Source: Flavobacterium segetis
Lineage (GTDB): Bacteria; Bacteroidota; Bacteroidia; Flavobacteriales; Flavobacteriaceae
Length of the DNA stretch: 64,000 nt
Assembly (NCBI RefSeq): GCF_900129575.1
Contig: NZ_FQWE01000005.1
Coordinates: forward strand, 124,001 to 188,000
Reading direction: 5' to 3'
Positions 9,311 to 19,491 of the stretch are shown here, one piece after another. A model generated the notes under the pieces. The model was given only the letters and a program-made list of their open reading frames with translations. It ran no database searches and was not told the origin of the DNA. The translations under genes were made by a program, and so were the position numbers. The stretch's first letter is position 1; each line of letters begins with the position of its first letter.

Positions 9311-10603
9311 TTGGAAAATAAAAAAGTCCTCATCATAACCTATTATTGGCCACCTGCGGGAGGACCTGGCGTACAGCGGTGGTTGAAATTTGTTAAATAT
9401 CTGCCAGATTTTGCAATTCAGCCAATTGTTTATATTCCTGAAAATCCAACTTACCCCATTGTTGACGAAAACTTAATGAAAGAAGTTTCAGTAAATACAA
9501 CTATTCTTCGAAACCAGATATTTGAACCTTATCAACTAGCTTCTTTTTTATCGAAGAATAAAACAAAAAAAATTAGTTCAGGAATAATTCCCAATCAAAA
9601 GAAGCAGTCATTCTTAGATAAAACTTTCCTCTGGATTCGGGGAAATCTTTTTATTCCTGATGCGCGTGTATTTTGGGTGAAACCTTCCATATCTTTCTTA
9701 GAGAAATACATTATAGAAAATAATATTAATACCATCATTACTTCAGGCCCACCGCATAGTTTACATCTTATTGGATTAGAATTAAAGCAAAAATTAAATG
9801 TAAAATGGCTTGCTGATTTTCGTGACCCTTGGACTACTATTGGCTATCATAAATCCTTGCGATTGTCAAATTTTGCTGCCAAGAAACACAAAGCTTTAGA
9901 GCGTCAGGTTTTGAATACAGCTGATACAATTATTGTAACTAGCAAGAGTACTAAAACTGAATTTGAAGCGATTACAACAAAGCCAATAGTAGTAATTACG
10001 AATGGTTATGACACGGAGCAAGTAGAGAAACAAAAATTAGATTTTAAATTCAGTTTGGCTCACATTGGTTCTTTTCTTTCAGAACGAAATCCTTTAATTT
10101 TATGGGAAAGCTTGATTGAATTAATAAATGAAATTCCTGATTTTAAATCACATTTAGAAATTAAATTAATTGGGGCTGTTAGTCAAGAAGTCTTAGAAAC
10201 GATAACAAAATATAAGTTAGATCATTACCTGAGTAACTTAGGATATGTATCTCACAACGAGGCTATTGTGCATCAAAGGAAATCGCAAGTTTTAGTATTG
10301 ATTGAAATTGATTCCCAAGATACAAAAAGTATCATACCGGGAAAATTATTTGAATATATGGTTTCTGGCAGACCAATAATAGCAATTGGTCCTAAAGATT
10401 CTGATTTTGCCGAAATTATACAGAATACAAATACCGGAGCGTTTTTTAAATATTCAGAGAAATTGAAATTAAAAAATGTAATTTTGGATTTTTACAAGCA
10501 GTTTTTAGAGGGAAAACTACAATCAAATGGAGTGGGTTTACAAAAATATTCTAGAAAAAGTTTAACTGAAGAATTAGCACAATTGCTCAATTCTACTTTC
10601 TAA
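9311..10603 (+). CDS. Glycosyltransferase (GT4-like)
   Basis: 430 residues from a TTG start at 9311. The N-terminus KVLIITYYWPPAGGPGVQRW is the typical opening of GT4-type glycosyltransferases of Bacteroidota. The C-terminal Rossmann half contains IIPGKLFEYMVSGRPIIAIG, the nucleotide-sugar-binding region with its conserved glutamate. There is no signal peptide, so it is a cytosolic or peripheral enzyme. It lies between the YfhO gene and a flippase gene on the same strand, consistent with assembly of a surface glycan. The sugar donor cannot be told from the sequence. Confidence 0.85.
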   Translation: MENKKVLIITYYWPPAGGPGVQRWLKFVKYLPDFAIQPIVYIPENPTYPIVDENLMKEVSVNTTILRNQIFEPYQLASFLSKNKTKKISSGIIPNQKKQSFLDKTFLWIRGNLFIPDARVFWVKPSISFLEKYIIENNINTIITSGPPHSLHLIGLELKQKLNVKWLADFRDPWTTIGYHKSLRLSNFAAKKHKALERQVLNTADTIIVTSKSTKTEFEAITTKPIVVITNGYDTEQVEKQKLDFKFSLAHIGSFLSERNPLILWESLIELINEIPDFKSHLEIKLIGAVSQEVLETITKYKLDHYLSNLGYVSHNEAIVHQRKSQVLVLIEIDSQDTKSIIPGKLFEYMVSGRPIIAIGPKDSDFAEIIQNTNTGAFFKYSEKLKLKNVILDFYKQFLEGKLQSNGVGLQKYSRKSLTEELAQLLNSTF

Positions 10604-10629
10604 GCTCACTACATAACTTTAAACTTTTC

Positions 10630-12099
10630 ATGGGAATAGTATTAAATCAGTCTTTAAAGAATACCGTAATCACCTATCTGGGCTTTGGAATTGGGGCAAT
10701 AAACACACTTTATTTATATCCTGTCCTTCTTGGTGCAACGTTTTACGGTTTAACAAACTACATCACTTCTTGTGCGAATGTAATTATGCCACTATTTGCA
10801 ATAGGTATGCAAAATTCATTAGTAAAGTTCTATTCTCAGTACAATACCAATGAAGAAAAATCTCGATTTTTATCGTTCACAGTTCTTTTTCCATTAGTGC
10901 TGATAATTCCAATGATACTTATATCACTTTATTTTTATGATGAAATTTTATTCTTTCTTTCAAAAAAGAATGAAATAGTAAAGGATTATGTTTGGTTGAT
11001 TCCTTTTATAGGATTATGTATGGCTTATTTTGAAATTTTTTACGCTTGGGCTAGAGTACACATGCATTCGGTTTTTGGGAATTTTATAAAAGAGGTGGGT
11101 TTAAGATTATTTTCCTTGGTTTTACTTATCGGAGTTTATTATGACTGGCTTTCTGTTGAAGGTTTTGTTTATGCAACTGCAGGATTATATCTTTTGGCTT
11201 TTTTGGTAACAATGTTTTATGCTTTTAGTATACAAAAGCCCACTTTTCAGTTTGCTATTCCTGCAAATGCGAAAGATATTTTAGTGTACACCTTCTACAT
11301 AATTCTATCTGGCAGCGTCGCTAATTTACTTTTAGATGGCGATAAAATAATGCTAAATCAATATATGATTATTGATAATATCGCATTTTATTCAATCGCT
11401 ACCTTTATAGCATTGGTAATATCCGTTCCTAGTCGGGCGATGCATCAAATTGTTTATCCAATTACTGCAAAGTTGATGCATGATAATAAGTACGACGAGT
11501 TAAATGTTTTATACAAAAAAACGTCTATAAACTTACAAGTAGTGGGAGGTTATGTGATGTTGGGAATTTTTGTAAACATTAATCAGTTATATGAAATGAT
11601 TCCAAAGGAGTATAATGGTGGAATACTAGTTGTTTTTATGATTGGAATATCTAAATATTTTGATCTTATTTTAGGCAATAACAACGCAATCATTTTTAAT
11701 ACAAAATACTATCGTGCGGTTTTATTTTTAGGTGTTGTTTTAGTAGCAGTAGCTGTTGGATTGAATATGTTGCTAATTCCTAGTTATGGAATAATGGGTT
11801 GTGCTTTTGCAACCTTAATTTCAATTACTTTATACAGTGTGGCTAAGCTATTATTCGTTGTAAAAAGACTGCATTTATATCCTTTTACAATTCAGACTTT
11901 ACATTCAATTATTTTAACTTTGATATTGTTTTTACTATTTTATTTCTGGGAATTTCCTTTTAATCCTATGATTTCGATTGCATTAAAATCAGTATTAGTA
12001 ACAATTTTTTATGTATTTATAAATTATAAATTCGTGATTTCTGTTGAAATAAATCAAGCCATTGATATATTAATTAATAAAATTCGCACGCTATCTTAA
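10630..12099 (+). CDS. Polysaccharide flippase (Wzx/MATE-like)
   Basis: 489 residues with about 12-14 hydrophobic segments spread along its length and almost no soluble domain, the profile of the polysaccharide-biosynthesis branch of the MATE/MVF superfamily. It starts 26 bp after the glycosyltransferase. Family members move lipid-linked oligosaccharide across the inner membrane. The glycan is unknown and no polymerase or ligase gene is adjacent, so this may be a small accessory set rather than a full O-antigen cluster. Confidence 0.8.
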   Translation: MGIVLNQSLKNTVITYLGFGIGAINTLYLYPVLLGATFYGLTNYITSCANVIMPLFAIGMQNSLVKFYSQYNTNEEKSRFLSFTVLFPLVLIIPMILISLYFYDEILFFLSKKNEIVKDYVWLIPFIGLCMAYFEIFYAWARVHMHSVFGNFIKEVGLRLFSLVLLIGVYYDWLSVEGFVYATAGLYLLAFLVTMFYAFSIQKPTFQFAIPANAKDILVYTFYIILSGSVANLLLDGDKIMLNQYMIIDNIAFYSIATFIALVISVPSRAMHQIVYPITAKLMHDNKYDELNVLYKKTSINLQVVGGYVMLGIFVNINQLYEMIPKEYNGGILVVFMIGISKYFDLILGNNNAIIFNTKYYRAVLFLGVVLVAVAVGLNMLLIPSYGIMGCAFATLISITLYSVAKLLFVVKRLHLYPFTIQTLHSIILTLILFLLFYFWEFPFNPMISIALKSVLVTIFYVFINYKFVISVEINQAIDILINKIRTLS

Positions 12100-12186
12100 A
12101 TTGTATAACAGCTTTTGTGCATGGTGGTCCATTTCATAGATGGTTAAATATTATTGTTAAAAATTAAATATCATTAAAAGTGGGTA

Positions 12187-12217
12187 TTGCGTTCGCTTTC
12201 ATTTTACTCTAATTTTG
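12187..12217 (+). promoter_or_regulatory. Promoter TTG-N20-TAATTTTG
   Basis: Both elements of the Bacteroidota promoter are present: TTG at 12187-12189 and TAATTTTG at 12210-12217, 45 bp before the next ATG. Confidence 0.55.
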
Positions 12218-12262
12218 CATTGGTTTTGTGTAAATAATATCAAGAAATGAGTGTCTGTAATT

Positions 12263-12553
12263 ATGAAAAGTAAATTAATAAGCGATGACAATTTTAAAAA
12301 ATTTGCTTCTATTTTAGAGGAAAAAACCAAAGATGGATTTGAAGTAGTAGAGCAAAATGATAAATTACCTTATGCTGTGCTCAAAAAAGCGGGAGAAAAG
12401 GTAAATCATAACTTGAATTTTTTCATTTGTTGCGTCACTTTAGGTATTTGGACAATTCCTTGGATTTATATTACCCAAGTCTCTTCAAAAGCAAAGAAAA
12501 TCTTAGTAGCTATTGATGAAGATGGAAATGCATATGTGGATAAATGTTTTTAA
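12263..12553 (+). CDS. Small hypothetical protein with a hydrophobic centre
   Basis: 96 residues from the ATG at 12263 (a GTG at 12251 in the same frame would add four residues). The centre (about 52-72, FFICCVTLGIWTIPWIYI) is hydrophobic and could be one membrane helix or a hairpin. The flanks are charged and look folded. I do not recognise a family with certainty. It has its own promoter and ends 45 bp before the next gene's start. Confidence 0.65.
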   Translation: MKSKLISDDNFKKFASILEEKTKDGFEVVEQNDKLPYAVLKKAGEKVNHNLNFFICCVTLGIWTIPWIYITQVSSKAKKILVAIDEDGNAYVDKCF

Positions 12554-12555
12554 GC

Positions 12556-12563
12556 TATATTTG
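12556..12563 (+). promoter_or_regulatory. Bacteroidota -7 promoter motif (TATATTTG)
   Basis: TAnnTTTG match directly after the preceding stop codon and 34 bp before the barrel gene's ATG. Confidence 0.45.
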
Positions 12564-12597
12564 CCACTTTAACCAAATCAAAAACTCAATATTTTTT

Positions 12598-13374
12598 ATG
12601 AAAAGAACATTACTTTCGACCATTGCAATTTTATTTACATGTACAATTGCTTTCGCACAATCAAGCGCATCTTCAAGTTCTATCTCCTCGTCTAGCGATC
12701 AAAAAATGAACAACGTTAAAATTAGTTTAACTAGTTTAGTTTTTAGTAATTTTCAATTACAGTACGAGCGCAGTTTAACTAAACGTATTGGAGTTGTACT
12801 AGGTTACAGTTTCATTCCAAAAGGCGGTGTGCCGTTTAAATCTCAGTTAAACGATTTAACCTCTAATTCTAGCGATAATCAAGGTATGCTTGACAATGCG
12901 GAATTAGGTTATTCTGCAATTACTCCTGAGGTTAGATTCTATTTAGGAAAAGGATACGGTAAAGGTTTTTATATCGCTCCTTTTTATAGACACTTGAAAT
13001 ATGATATTACAGGGGTTAATTTTGAATATTCCAGCAATGTAGTACCGAGTAAAGAAAATATCGATATGGGAGGAAAACTTACTGCAAATACTTTTGGATT
13101 GCAATTAGGTGCTCAATTCAATTTAGGAAAACATATTATTTTAGACTGGTGGATTGTAGGGCCACATTATGGTACTTCTAAAGGTGATTTTGATGGAAAA
13201 ACAGATCGAACACTAACTCCTTTTGAACAAGCAGAGCTTCAAAAAGAATTAGATGATATTGAACTTCCATTAAGTGACATAGACGCTAAAGCTAATCCAA
13301 ATGGTGCTACAATAAAAATTAGCGGACCATGGGGAGGAATAAGAAGCGGAATCAGTTTAGGATATAGATTCTAA
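12598..13374 (+). CDS. Secreted outer-membrane protein, DUF3575-like
   Basis: 258 residues from the ATG at 12598. This start gives a clean signal peptide (MKRTLLSTIAILFTCTIAFA, cleaved before QSSASS), whereas the longer frame from 12544 does not. After a serine-rich linker come alternating amphipathic strands (LQYERSLTKRIGVVLGYSF ... GISLGYRF at the end), the pattern of an 8-stranded outer-membrane barrel of the DUF3575 type. Function unknown. It ends at a strong terminator shared with uvrA. Confidence 0.7.
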   Translation: MKRTLLSTIAILFTCTIAFAQSSASSSSISSSSDQKMNNVKISLTSLVFSNFQLQYERSLTKRIGVVLGYSFIPKGGVPFKSQLNDLTSNSSDNQGMLDNAELGYSAITPEVRFYLGKGYGKGFYIAPFYRHLKYDITGVNFEYSSNVVPSKENIDMGGKLTANTFGLQLGAQFNLGKHIILDWWIVGPHYGTSKGDFDGKTDRTLTPFEQAELQKELDDIELPLSDIDAKANPNGATIKISGPWGGIRSGISLGYRF

Positions 13375-13390
13375 TTTAAATTTAAAAAAT

Positions 13391-13434
13391 AAAAAAAGGC
13401 CAATACATCAATTTTGATTTATCGGCCTTTTTTT
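13391..13434. terminator. Bidirectional terminator between barrel gene and uvrA
   Basis: An 11-bp perfect inverted repeat (AAAAAAAGGCC / GGCCTTTTTTT) separated by 22 nt. The right arm touches the uvrA stop codon, so it serves both convergent genes. Confidence 0.85.
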
Positions 13435-16222
13435 ATTTTTTTAAAGCAGCTTTTAGATAAGTGGCTGTTACGGATTTTTTATTTTTTACAATTTCCTCGG
13501 GAGTTCCTACAGCTAACAATTTTCCACCATTTTCACCACCTTCAGGACCTAAATCAATAACCCAATCGGCACATTTTATTAAATCGAGATTGTGCTCGAT
13601 TACAATTATAGAATGTCCTTTTTCAATTAAGGCATCAAATGATTTTAACAATTTTTTGATGTCATGAAAATGTAAACCTGTTGTAGGTTCGTCAAATACA
13701 AAAAGTGCTTTTTCTTTTGTAACTCCTTTGACTAGAAATGAAGCAAGTTTTATACGCTGTGCTTCGCCACCAGAAAGAGTGGATGATGATTGTCCTAATT
13801 GTACGTATCCCAAACCTACATCTTGCAGCGGTTGTAACTTTTGAATTATTTTAGCTTGCTTTTGAGCCGTGAAGAATGCGATCGCATCATCGACAGTCAT
13901 TGTTAGAATATCATTTATATTTTTACCTTCAAAGGCTACTTCCAATACTTCTTTTTTAAATCTTTTCCCGTTGCATGTTTCGCATGGTAACTGAACGTCA
14001 GCCATAAATACCATTTCTACATTTATAGACCCTTCACCTTTACAGGTTTCGCAACGCCCTCCATCAACATTAAATGAAAAATGTTTGGCCTGATAACCTC
14101 TTATTTTCGAAAGTTTCTCTCGAGCATACAATTCTCTGATATCATCATAAGCTTTTATGTATGTAACAGGATTGGAACGTGAACTTCTACCTATAGGATT
14201 TTGATCAACATATTCAATATGCTTAATTTGCGAAAAAGATCCACTAATTTCGCTGAATTGGCCTGCTTTTTCTCCTATATTTTCCAACTTTTTTTGCATC
14301 GCTGGAAATAAGATTTTTTTGACAAGTGTGCTTTTTCCGCTTCCTGATACTCCTGTAATAACCGTTAAAACGTCTAATGGAAAAGTGACATCAATATTTT
14401 GTAGGTTGTTTTCTCTCGCACCTTTTATTTCAATATAATTCTTGAAAGTTCGCCGTTTTTTTGGAACTGAAATTTCCAGATCTCCATTTAAATATTTTGC
14501 AGTTAATGAAGTCGATTTTAAAATTTCTTCATAGCTCCCTTGAGCTACCAAGTTTCCACCTAAAGTTCCTGCTTCAGGACCAATATCAATAATCATATCA
14601 GCTGCTTTCATGATATCCTCGTCATGCTCGACCACAATAACAGTATTGCCTAAATCTCTTAAGGATAACAACACTTTTATCAGTCGTTCTGTGTCTTTTG
14701 GATGCAAACCTATGCTGGGTTCGTCAAGAATATACATAGAACCAACCAAACTACTTCCTAGTGAAGTGGCTAAATTAATACGCTGCGATTCTCCGCCAGA
14801 AAGTGTTGCTGAATTTCTGTTTAAAGTCAAATAATCTAAACCAACTTCTGTTAAGAATGATAACCGATTATTTATTTCTAATAATAAACGTTTAGCAATT
14901 TGTTTTTCGTAAACATTTAAATCTATATTTTGGAAGAAAGTAACTAAATGCTTTATTGGTAAATCAACTAAGTCTGAAACTGTTTTTGAATTAATTTTTA
15001 CATACGAAGCCTCGACTCTTAAACGTTTTCCTTTACAAGAATAGCATTTCGTTTTACCGCGGTAACGAGATAGCATTACACGATTTTGAATTTTGTAATT
15101 TTTTTCTTCTAGCTCTTTAAAAAAAGCATTCAGTCCCTGAAAATATTGATTGCCACTCCAAATTAATTCTTTTTGATCTTCTGATAATTGAAAGAACGGT
15201 TTGTGAATTGGGAAATCAAACTTGTATGCTTTATTGACTAATTCATCCCTGTAATAACTCATGCTTTCTCCTCGCCACGGGAATATTGCATTTTCAAATA
15301 CTGATAAAGTGGTATTTGGAATTACTAATTCAGCATCAATACCTATTATATTTCCGTAACCTTCACAAATAGGACAGGCTCCATAGGGATTGTTAAAACT
15401 AAATAAGTGAACATTTGGTTCTAAAAATGTAATTCCGTCTAATTCAAAATTATTTGAATAGGTGTACTTTTTATCAGCGTTTAACTCTTGTAAATAACAA
15501 ATTCCCTTTCCTTCAAAAAAGGCTGTTTGTACAGCATCGGCAAGACGGTTATAGAACTCCTCTTCCTCCTTAACTACAATTCGGTCAACAATTAACAGAA
15601 TATCATTTTTATCTAATGAATCTGGTAAATCATCTAAACGGATCATTTCATTATTGACTAAAATTCGAGCAAAACCTTGCTGCAACAGCACTTTTAACTT
15701 GTCTTCTAGTTTTCTACCTTCTTCTAAATGAATAGGAGCAAGAAGCAACCATTTACTATCTAAGTCAAAAGTTTTTACATCAGTTACAACATCGGTTACG
15801 GTATTTTTTTTGACTTCTCTACCTGAAACTGGCGAGTACGTTCTACCTATTCTTGCAAAAAGTAATTTTATATAATCATAAATTTCTGTTGACGTACCTA
15901 CAGTAGATCTAGCGTTAGTTGTGTTTACCTTTTGCTCAATTGCAATTGCAGGAGCAATTCCCTTTATATATTCTACTTTTGGTTTGTCTAATCTGCCTAG
16001 AAATTGTCGGGCGTAGGAAGACAAACTTTCTACATAACGACGCTGCCCTTCAGCATATAAAGTATCAAAGGCTAAACTTGATTTTCCAGAACCCGAAAGC
16101 CCAGTTATAACTACTAATTTATTTCTTGGAATCGCAACATCAACATTTTTTAAGTTGTGGACTTGCGCTCCTTTTATAATGATATTTTTCTTTGGATCTA
16201 ATTGAGAAAGGTCAACTTGCAT
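13433..16222 (-). CDS. uvrA: Excinuclease ABC subunit A
   Basis: 929 residues from the ATG at 16222. A longer frame from 16285 adds 21 residues outside the family pattern. Two ABC ATPase modules are visible: Walker [10 protein letters not shown] (41-49) with signature LSGGESQR, and Walker [10 protein letters not shown] with signature LSGGEAQR. Zinc-site cysteines occur at CYSCKGKR and CETCKGEG...CETCNGKR, as in UvrA, which scans DNA for damage with UvrB. The first insertion-domain zinc site is unusual: where Escherichia coli UvrA has CxxC upstream of GACPxC, this protein has TYSNNFEL, so only the CPIC half remains. Monocistronic. Confidence 0.95.
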   Translation of the reverse strand: MQVDLSQLDPKKNIIIKGAQVHNLKNVDVAIPRNKLVVITGLSGSGKSSLAFDTLYAEGQRRYVESLSSYARQFLGRLDKPKVEYIKGIAPAIAIEQKVNTTNARSTVGTSTEIYDYIKLLFARIGRTYSPVSGREVKKNTVTDVVTDVKTFDLDSKWLLLAPIHLEEGRKLEDKLKVLLQQGFARILVNNEMIRLDDLPDSLDKNDILLIVDRIVVKEEEEFYNRLADAVQTAFFEGKGICYLQELNADKKYTYSNNFELDGITFLEPNVHLFSFNNPYGACPICEGYGNIIGIDAELVIPNTTLSVFENAIFPWRGESMSYYRDELVNKAYKFDFPIHKPFFQLSEDQKELIWSGNQYFQGLNAFFKELEEKNYKIQNRVMLSRYRGKTKCYSCKGKRLRVEASYVKINSKTVSDLVDLPIKHLVTFFQNIDLNVYEKQIAKRLLLEINNRLSFLTEVGLDYLTLNRNSATLSGGESQRINLATSLGSSLVGSMYILDEPSIGLHPKDTERLIKVLLSLRDLGNTVIVVEHDEDIMKAADMIIDIGPEAGTLGGNLVAQGSYEEILKSTSLTAKYLNGDLEISVPKKRRTFKNYIEIKGARENNLQNIDVTFPLDVLTVITGVSGSGKSTLVKKILFPAMQKKLENIGEKAGQFSEISGSFSQIKHIEYVDQNPIGRSSRSNPVTYIKAYDDIRELYAREKLSKIRGYQAKHFSFNVDGGRCETCKGEGSINVEMVFMADVQLPCETCNGKRFKKEVLEVAFEGKNINDILTMTVDDAIAFFTAQKQAKIIQKLQPLQDVGLGYVQLGQSSSTLSGGEAQRIKLASFLVKGVTKEKALFVFDEPTTGLHFHDIKKLLKSFDALIEKGHSIIVIEHNLDLIKCADWVIDLGPEGGENGGKLLAVGTPEEIVKNKKSVTATYLKAALKK

Positions 16223-16239
16223 AAAAACATTAATTTGCA

Positions 16240-16247
16240 CAAAAGTA
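16240..16247 (-). promoter_or_regulatory. Bacteroidota -7 motif (TACTTTTG on minus strand) for uvrA
   Basis: TAnnTTTG match on the minus strand 17 bp upstream of the uvrA ATG. Confidence 0.4.
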
Positions 16248-16260
16248 ATCAATTTTAAAC

Positions 16261-16551
16261 GGACTGAAAGAATTGAACAAGTCACAATTATTGATTAAAG
16301 TACGGCATTCAGCTCGTTTTTAAAGCATCTATCGTTTTTATGTTTCTTAGCTTGTAAATAAATCCTACTTTTATATTTATTTTTGAAAAACTAATAAAAA
16401 AAGCGTATTGAAATCGTTACAATTTATTTTTATTTTATTGATGTCAATCACTGCTTTTTTCCCCGCTCGCTTGCGGGTATGGAAGCGAAAACGTCTTGTT
16501 TTTATAATTACTTTAGAAGGTAGTTCTGGCTTTTTAGAAGATTTTTACTAA
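16261..16551 (+). pseudogene. Truncated duplicate of the 5' region of the glucan-locus regulator gene
   Basis: 16261-16464 aligns base by base with 19345-19546, which is the promoter region, leader and signal-peptide coding start of the regulator gene at 19492. Shared blocks include TAAAGCATCTATCGTTTTTA and AATAAATCCTACTTTTATAT. The copy keeps a TTG start at 16408 and a signal-peptide-like start (MKSLQFIFILLMSITAFF) matching the intact gene's MKKLPFIYTLLLSIAAFS. Similarity stops at a small hairpin (CCCGC / GCGGG) near 16462 and the frame ends at 16551 after 47 codons. It is best read as the relic of a second regulator gene. Confidence 0.65.
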
Positions 16552-16661
16552 GTACTTCATTAAATATTTTTTTTTTAAATAATCAAATAGTTATTTATCA
16601 TCGTTAGAAATTAAACTGGTTATTTTTGCTTACGATTTATTTACTTTTTTAAATTTGAGAG

Positions 16662-18266
16662 TTATTCAATCGAAATATTATAGCTTTCAACTTGGTCGTT
16701 GATAAAAATTTTTAAAACATAAATCCCTTTTTTTAAATTCTGTATTGAATGAGAGGCTTTGTTATTGTCAATTTGAATTATTGATTGTGATTTACCCATC
16801 ATATCAAACAGTTCACCATTAATTTTTGATCCAGATTTTGGTTGAATATTTTGGTCGCGTAAATCAATTTGAAGGAAGTCTCGCGCAGGGTTAGGATACG
16901 CTTGATATATGTTTTCTCCAGCCGTTTGTAAAGTATCTGACAGGCTTCGAACAGTCGAACATCTTCTAAAAAAAACATTATATCTCTTCCATTCGGCCCA
17001 TCCACAGCTACTTTCAATTCTACATTCTACGGTGTACGATCCTGCAATCCCGTCAGGTTCAACTATACCTGTAAAAAGATTATTAATATTTGTAATAATA
17101 TCATCTGCAATTATTGTAGCACCTCTAAAAATTCTGTAGTGATAGCGTAATATATTTGGTGCGGAAGTATTGATTGCAAACCGTGCAATATTTTGACCTC
17201 TTATATTTATGCAAAAATCAGAATTACCATTTGAATTTGTAAAAGTTACATTATCAATTTGGGGCTGTCCAATTCCAATTATTATATGTTTTAAACTATT
17301 TTGACCGCATGAGTTTATGATGTTTGCAGTTAATGTTACCGTGCCATTTGCTACTGATGTAATCGTGGCTTGATTATTAGATTGCGTTGAAATGATTGCT
17401 TTTGTAAGATCTGATGAACTCCAATTTACGGTATTTCCTGCACCTGCATTAATTGTATAAGTAGTAGAAGTATCTAGAGTACAAATTGTGTTTGCACCAC
17501 TAATAGTTGCAGGACTGGTAAATGGATTTATTGTTATGCTGCAGGTTCTTGTTGTTTGTGCTATTCCATTAATAAAGGGAGTGACAGATACATTGGAAGG
17601 CAAAGAAATTGATGAACTAGGTGTTAATGTTACCGTACTCATCGATGATGTTGCTGAACCAGACCATCCGCTGTAACTCCATTGATAGGTAACCGTTGCA
17701 CCACTCGGAATATTTGCTGGTGTAACTGTAAAAGTTCTTGAACTAGTATCTCCACAAGCTAAACTTAAACTTGTTGGAGAAAAAGTGAAAGTTGGAAGTG
17801 GTGTTTTAGATATTGTGAAACTACAAGTTGTTTAATATTCTGTTCCTCCGCTTGACTTAAAAACTACAAATAGGATACCCCCAGAAACATTGAAGTCGGA
17901 AGAATTAATCGAGAAATTGGCTGAAGCTTGACGGGTATTAGGTTGTACAAGAGTATTCCAAGATGATTCTTGAATCTGTCCCCAACTTCTTTCTATCCTC
18001 GAATCTGATGAAGATTTTTGAGTATAAACACGCAAATCACTCAAACCAACTACTTGACCATTAGGTTTACTTAAATTTATTCCTAAATTTATAGATGTAC
18101 TAGTACTTGTACCGAAATCTAAATTTCCGCAATTTGCTGCCGAAATCGTAGCTTGACCATTGTTTGTATATTGCAAATTTTGAACACTTGCTGTTACTTG
18201 CGAATAAGTGCTAAAACTAATAAATAGCATTGCAATAAATTGTAAAAACTGTATTTTATTTTTCAT
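16662..18266 (-). pseudogene. T9SS-secreted cell-surface protein interrupted by one in-frame stop
   Basis: One 534-codon frame broken by a TAA at 17832-17834. Codons before and after the stop are in the same phase with no indel. The 5' part has a signal peptide (MKNKIQFLQFIAMLFISFST) and a beta-rich domain. After the stop come PKD/Ig-like modules (CGDTSSRTFTVTPANIPSG ... SGANTICTLDTSTTYTI) and a C-terminal type-A sorting domain (YPNPARDFLQIDL ... LKKGIYVLKIF) that directs export by the type IX secretion system. A single C-to-T change from CAA (Gln) would explain it. The upstream fragment lacks the sorting signal and the downstream part lacks the signal peptide, so neither would reach the surface alone. 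Confidence 0.75.
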
Positions 18267-18289
18267 ATTAAGTGTTTTTTAAAGGATTT

Positions 18290-18847
18290 TTATTTTTTTT
18301 CTAAATGTATTTGAAATCCAATTCCTATAGTTAAATCATTATATGTAGTATCTGAGTTATATTTTGATGAATTATAGTTTAGCGAAAGTTCAAGAGCAAC
18401 ACTACTATTAAAAAAAATAGCTGAACCTCCTTTTATGGTGTATCCTCTACTTTTATTTGACCCACCTGACTCGCTTTTACCCTCGGAGAAACCATAACTC
18501 GTTTGTAAAAATGGATTAATTATTTTTTCGGCTTTTCTAAAATAATATCTTACAAAAGGTGAAATGCCATAACTATGACTATTATTGTTAGCGCCAGAAG
18601 GGTTTGAGAAGTTAAAGCCTACCGCCGTTCCAACTGCAAAATTATCTACAACAAAATAACCTAAATTTGGAGAAATACTAATACCACTGCCAGTTTGAGT
18701 AAATTCTGTATTATTGCTTTGAAATGTGCTTTTATAGTTGGTAAAGTTTCCACTCCCGCCAACCATCCAATTACCTTTGTCTATTTGTGCACTCATAAGA
18801 TTAACAAATAGTACGAAGCTCAAAATTAAAATGTGTTTCTTTTTCAT
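18290..18847 (-). CDS. Secreted outer-membrane beta-barrel protein
   Basis: 185 residues from the ATG at 18847, which opens a clear signal peptide (MKKKHILILSFVLFVNLMSA, then Q). An upstream ATG at 18892 gives a poorer signal. The mature part shows strand-turn-strand repeats (NLGYFVVDNFAVGTAVGF, SPFVRYYFRKAEK) ending in GIGFQIHLEKK, typical of small OmpW/OmpX-like 8-stranded barrels of Bacteroidota. Function unknown. It lies 23 bp before the broken T9SS gene and was probably in the same transcript. Confidence 0.7.
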   Translation of the reverse strand: MKKKHILILSFVLFVNLMSAQIDKGNWMVGGSGNFTNYKSTFQSNNTEFTQTGSGISISPNLGYFVVDNFAVGTAVGFNFSNPSGANNNSHSYGISPFVRYYFRKAEKIINPFLQTSYGFSEGKSESGGSNKSRGYTIKGGSAIFFNSSVALELSLNYNSSKYNSDTTYNDLTIGIGFQIHLEKK

Positions 18848-19491
18848 GTTTATAAGTTTAAAGATTAAAAATTTATTGAATTTTTTTTTCATAGGCTACT
18901 TGCTTTAATGGTTAATTTACTAATTACGTTTTATCAAATAATTTCTGTCGACCCCAGTTTATTTAAGGCTGTACGTTTTATTTATATTATCAAAGTAAAT
19001 TTAGTTGATTTAAACTACAAAAGTAAAATTTTTTGTAAAATGAGTTTCTTGCGCTACCCAATAAGTAAAATGGTAAACCTTTCATAGCTAATTATTTAAG
19101 CAGGCAATCAAGGACAGTGCTTTGAGGTACCGTTTGAATTTCCCTTACGCGCTTATGCATATCCCAGCGCTAGTGTCTTGCTCGTGTCCTCAAAGTAAAC
19201 ACAATGTTACTTAATGAATAAAAATTCAAATTTGGAGAAAAAACAGCAGCTTATTATGTGATTTTCGCAACCATAAATTATGAAAAAAATGACGAAACGG
19301 TTTTAGAGATAGATGCAAATTTATTTATAATGTAAACACGAGTGGGACTAAAAGTATAGAACAACTCACAATTAATGATTAAAATACTGCCTTACTGGCG
19401 TCTTTAAAGCATCTATCGTTTTTATGTTTTTTAGATTATAAATAAATCCTACTTTTATATCTATTTTTATAAAAACTAATATCAAAAACCA
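18848..19491. other. Long intergenic region with regulator leader and possible gene debris
   Basis: About 640 bp. The last ~150 bp (19345-19491) form the promoter/leader of the regulator and are duplicated at 16261. The rest has no ORF; CTTTGAGG near 19120 and CCTCAAAG near 19190 form a short inverted pair. It looks like decayed sequence, but I cannot name its origin. Confidence 0.45.

Noticed and set aside
13391..13434. Possible IS terminal repeat
   Set aside because: Shape, position and T/A runs fit a shared terminator between convergent genes, and no transposase is adjacent.
17832..18266. The 144-residue fragment as a complete gene
   Set aside because: It runs straight into a larger frame in the same phase after one TAA and lacks the sorting domain, so it was merged into one pseudogene.
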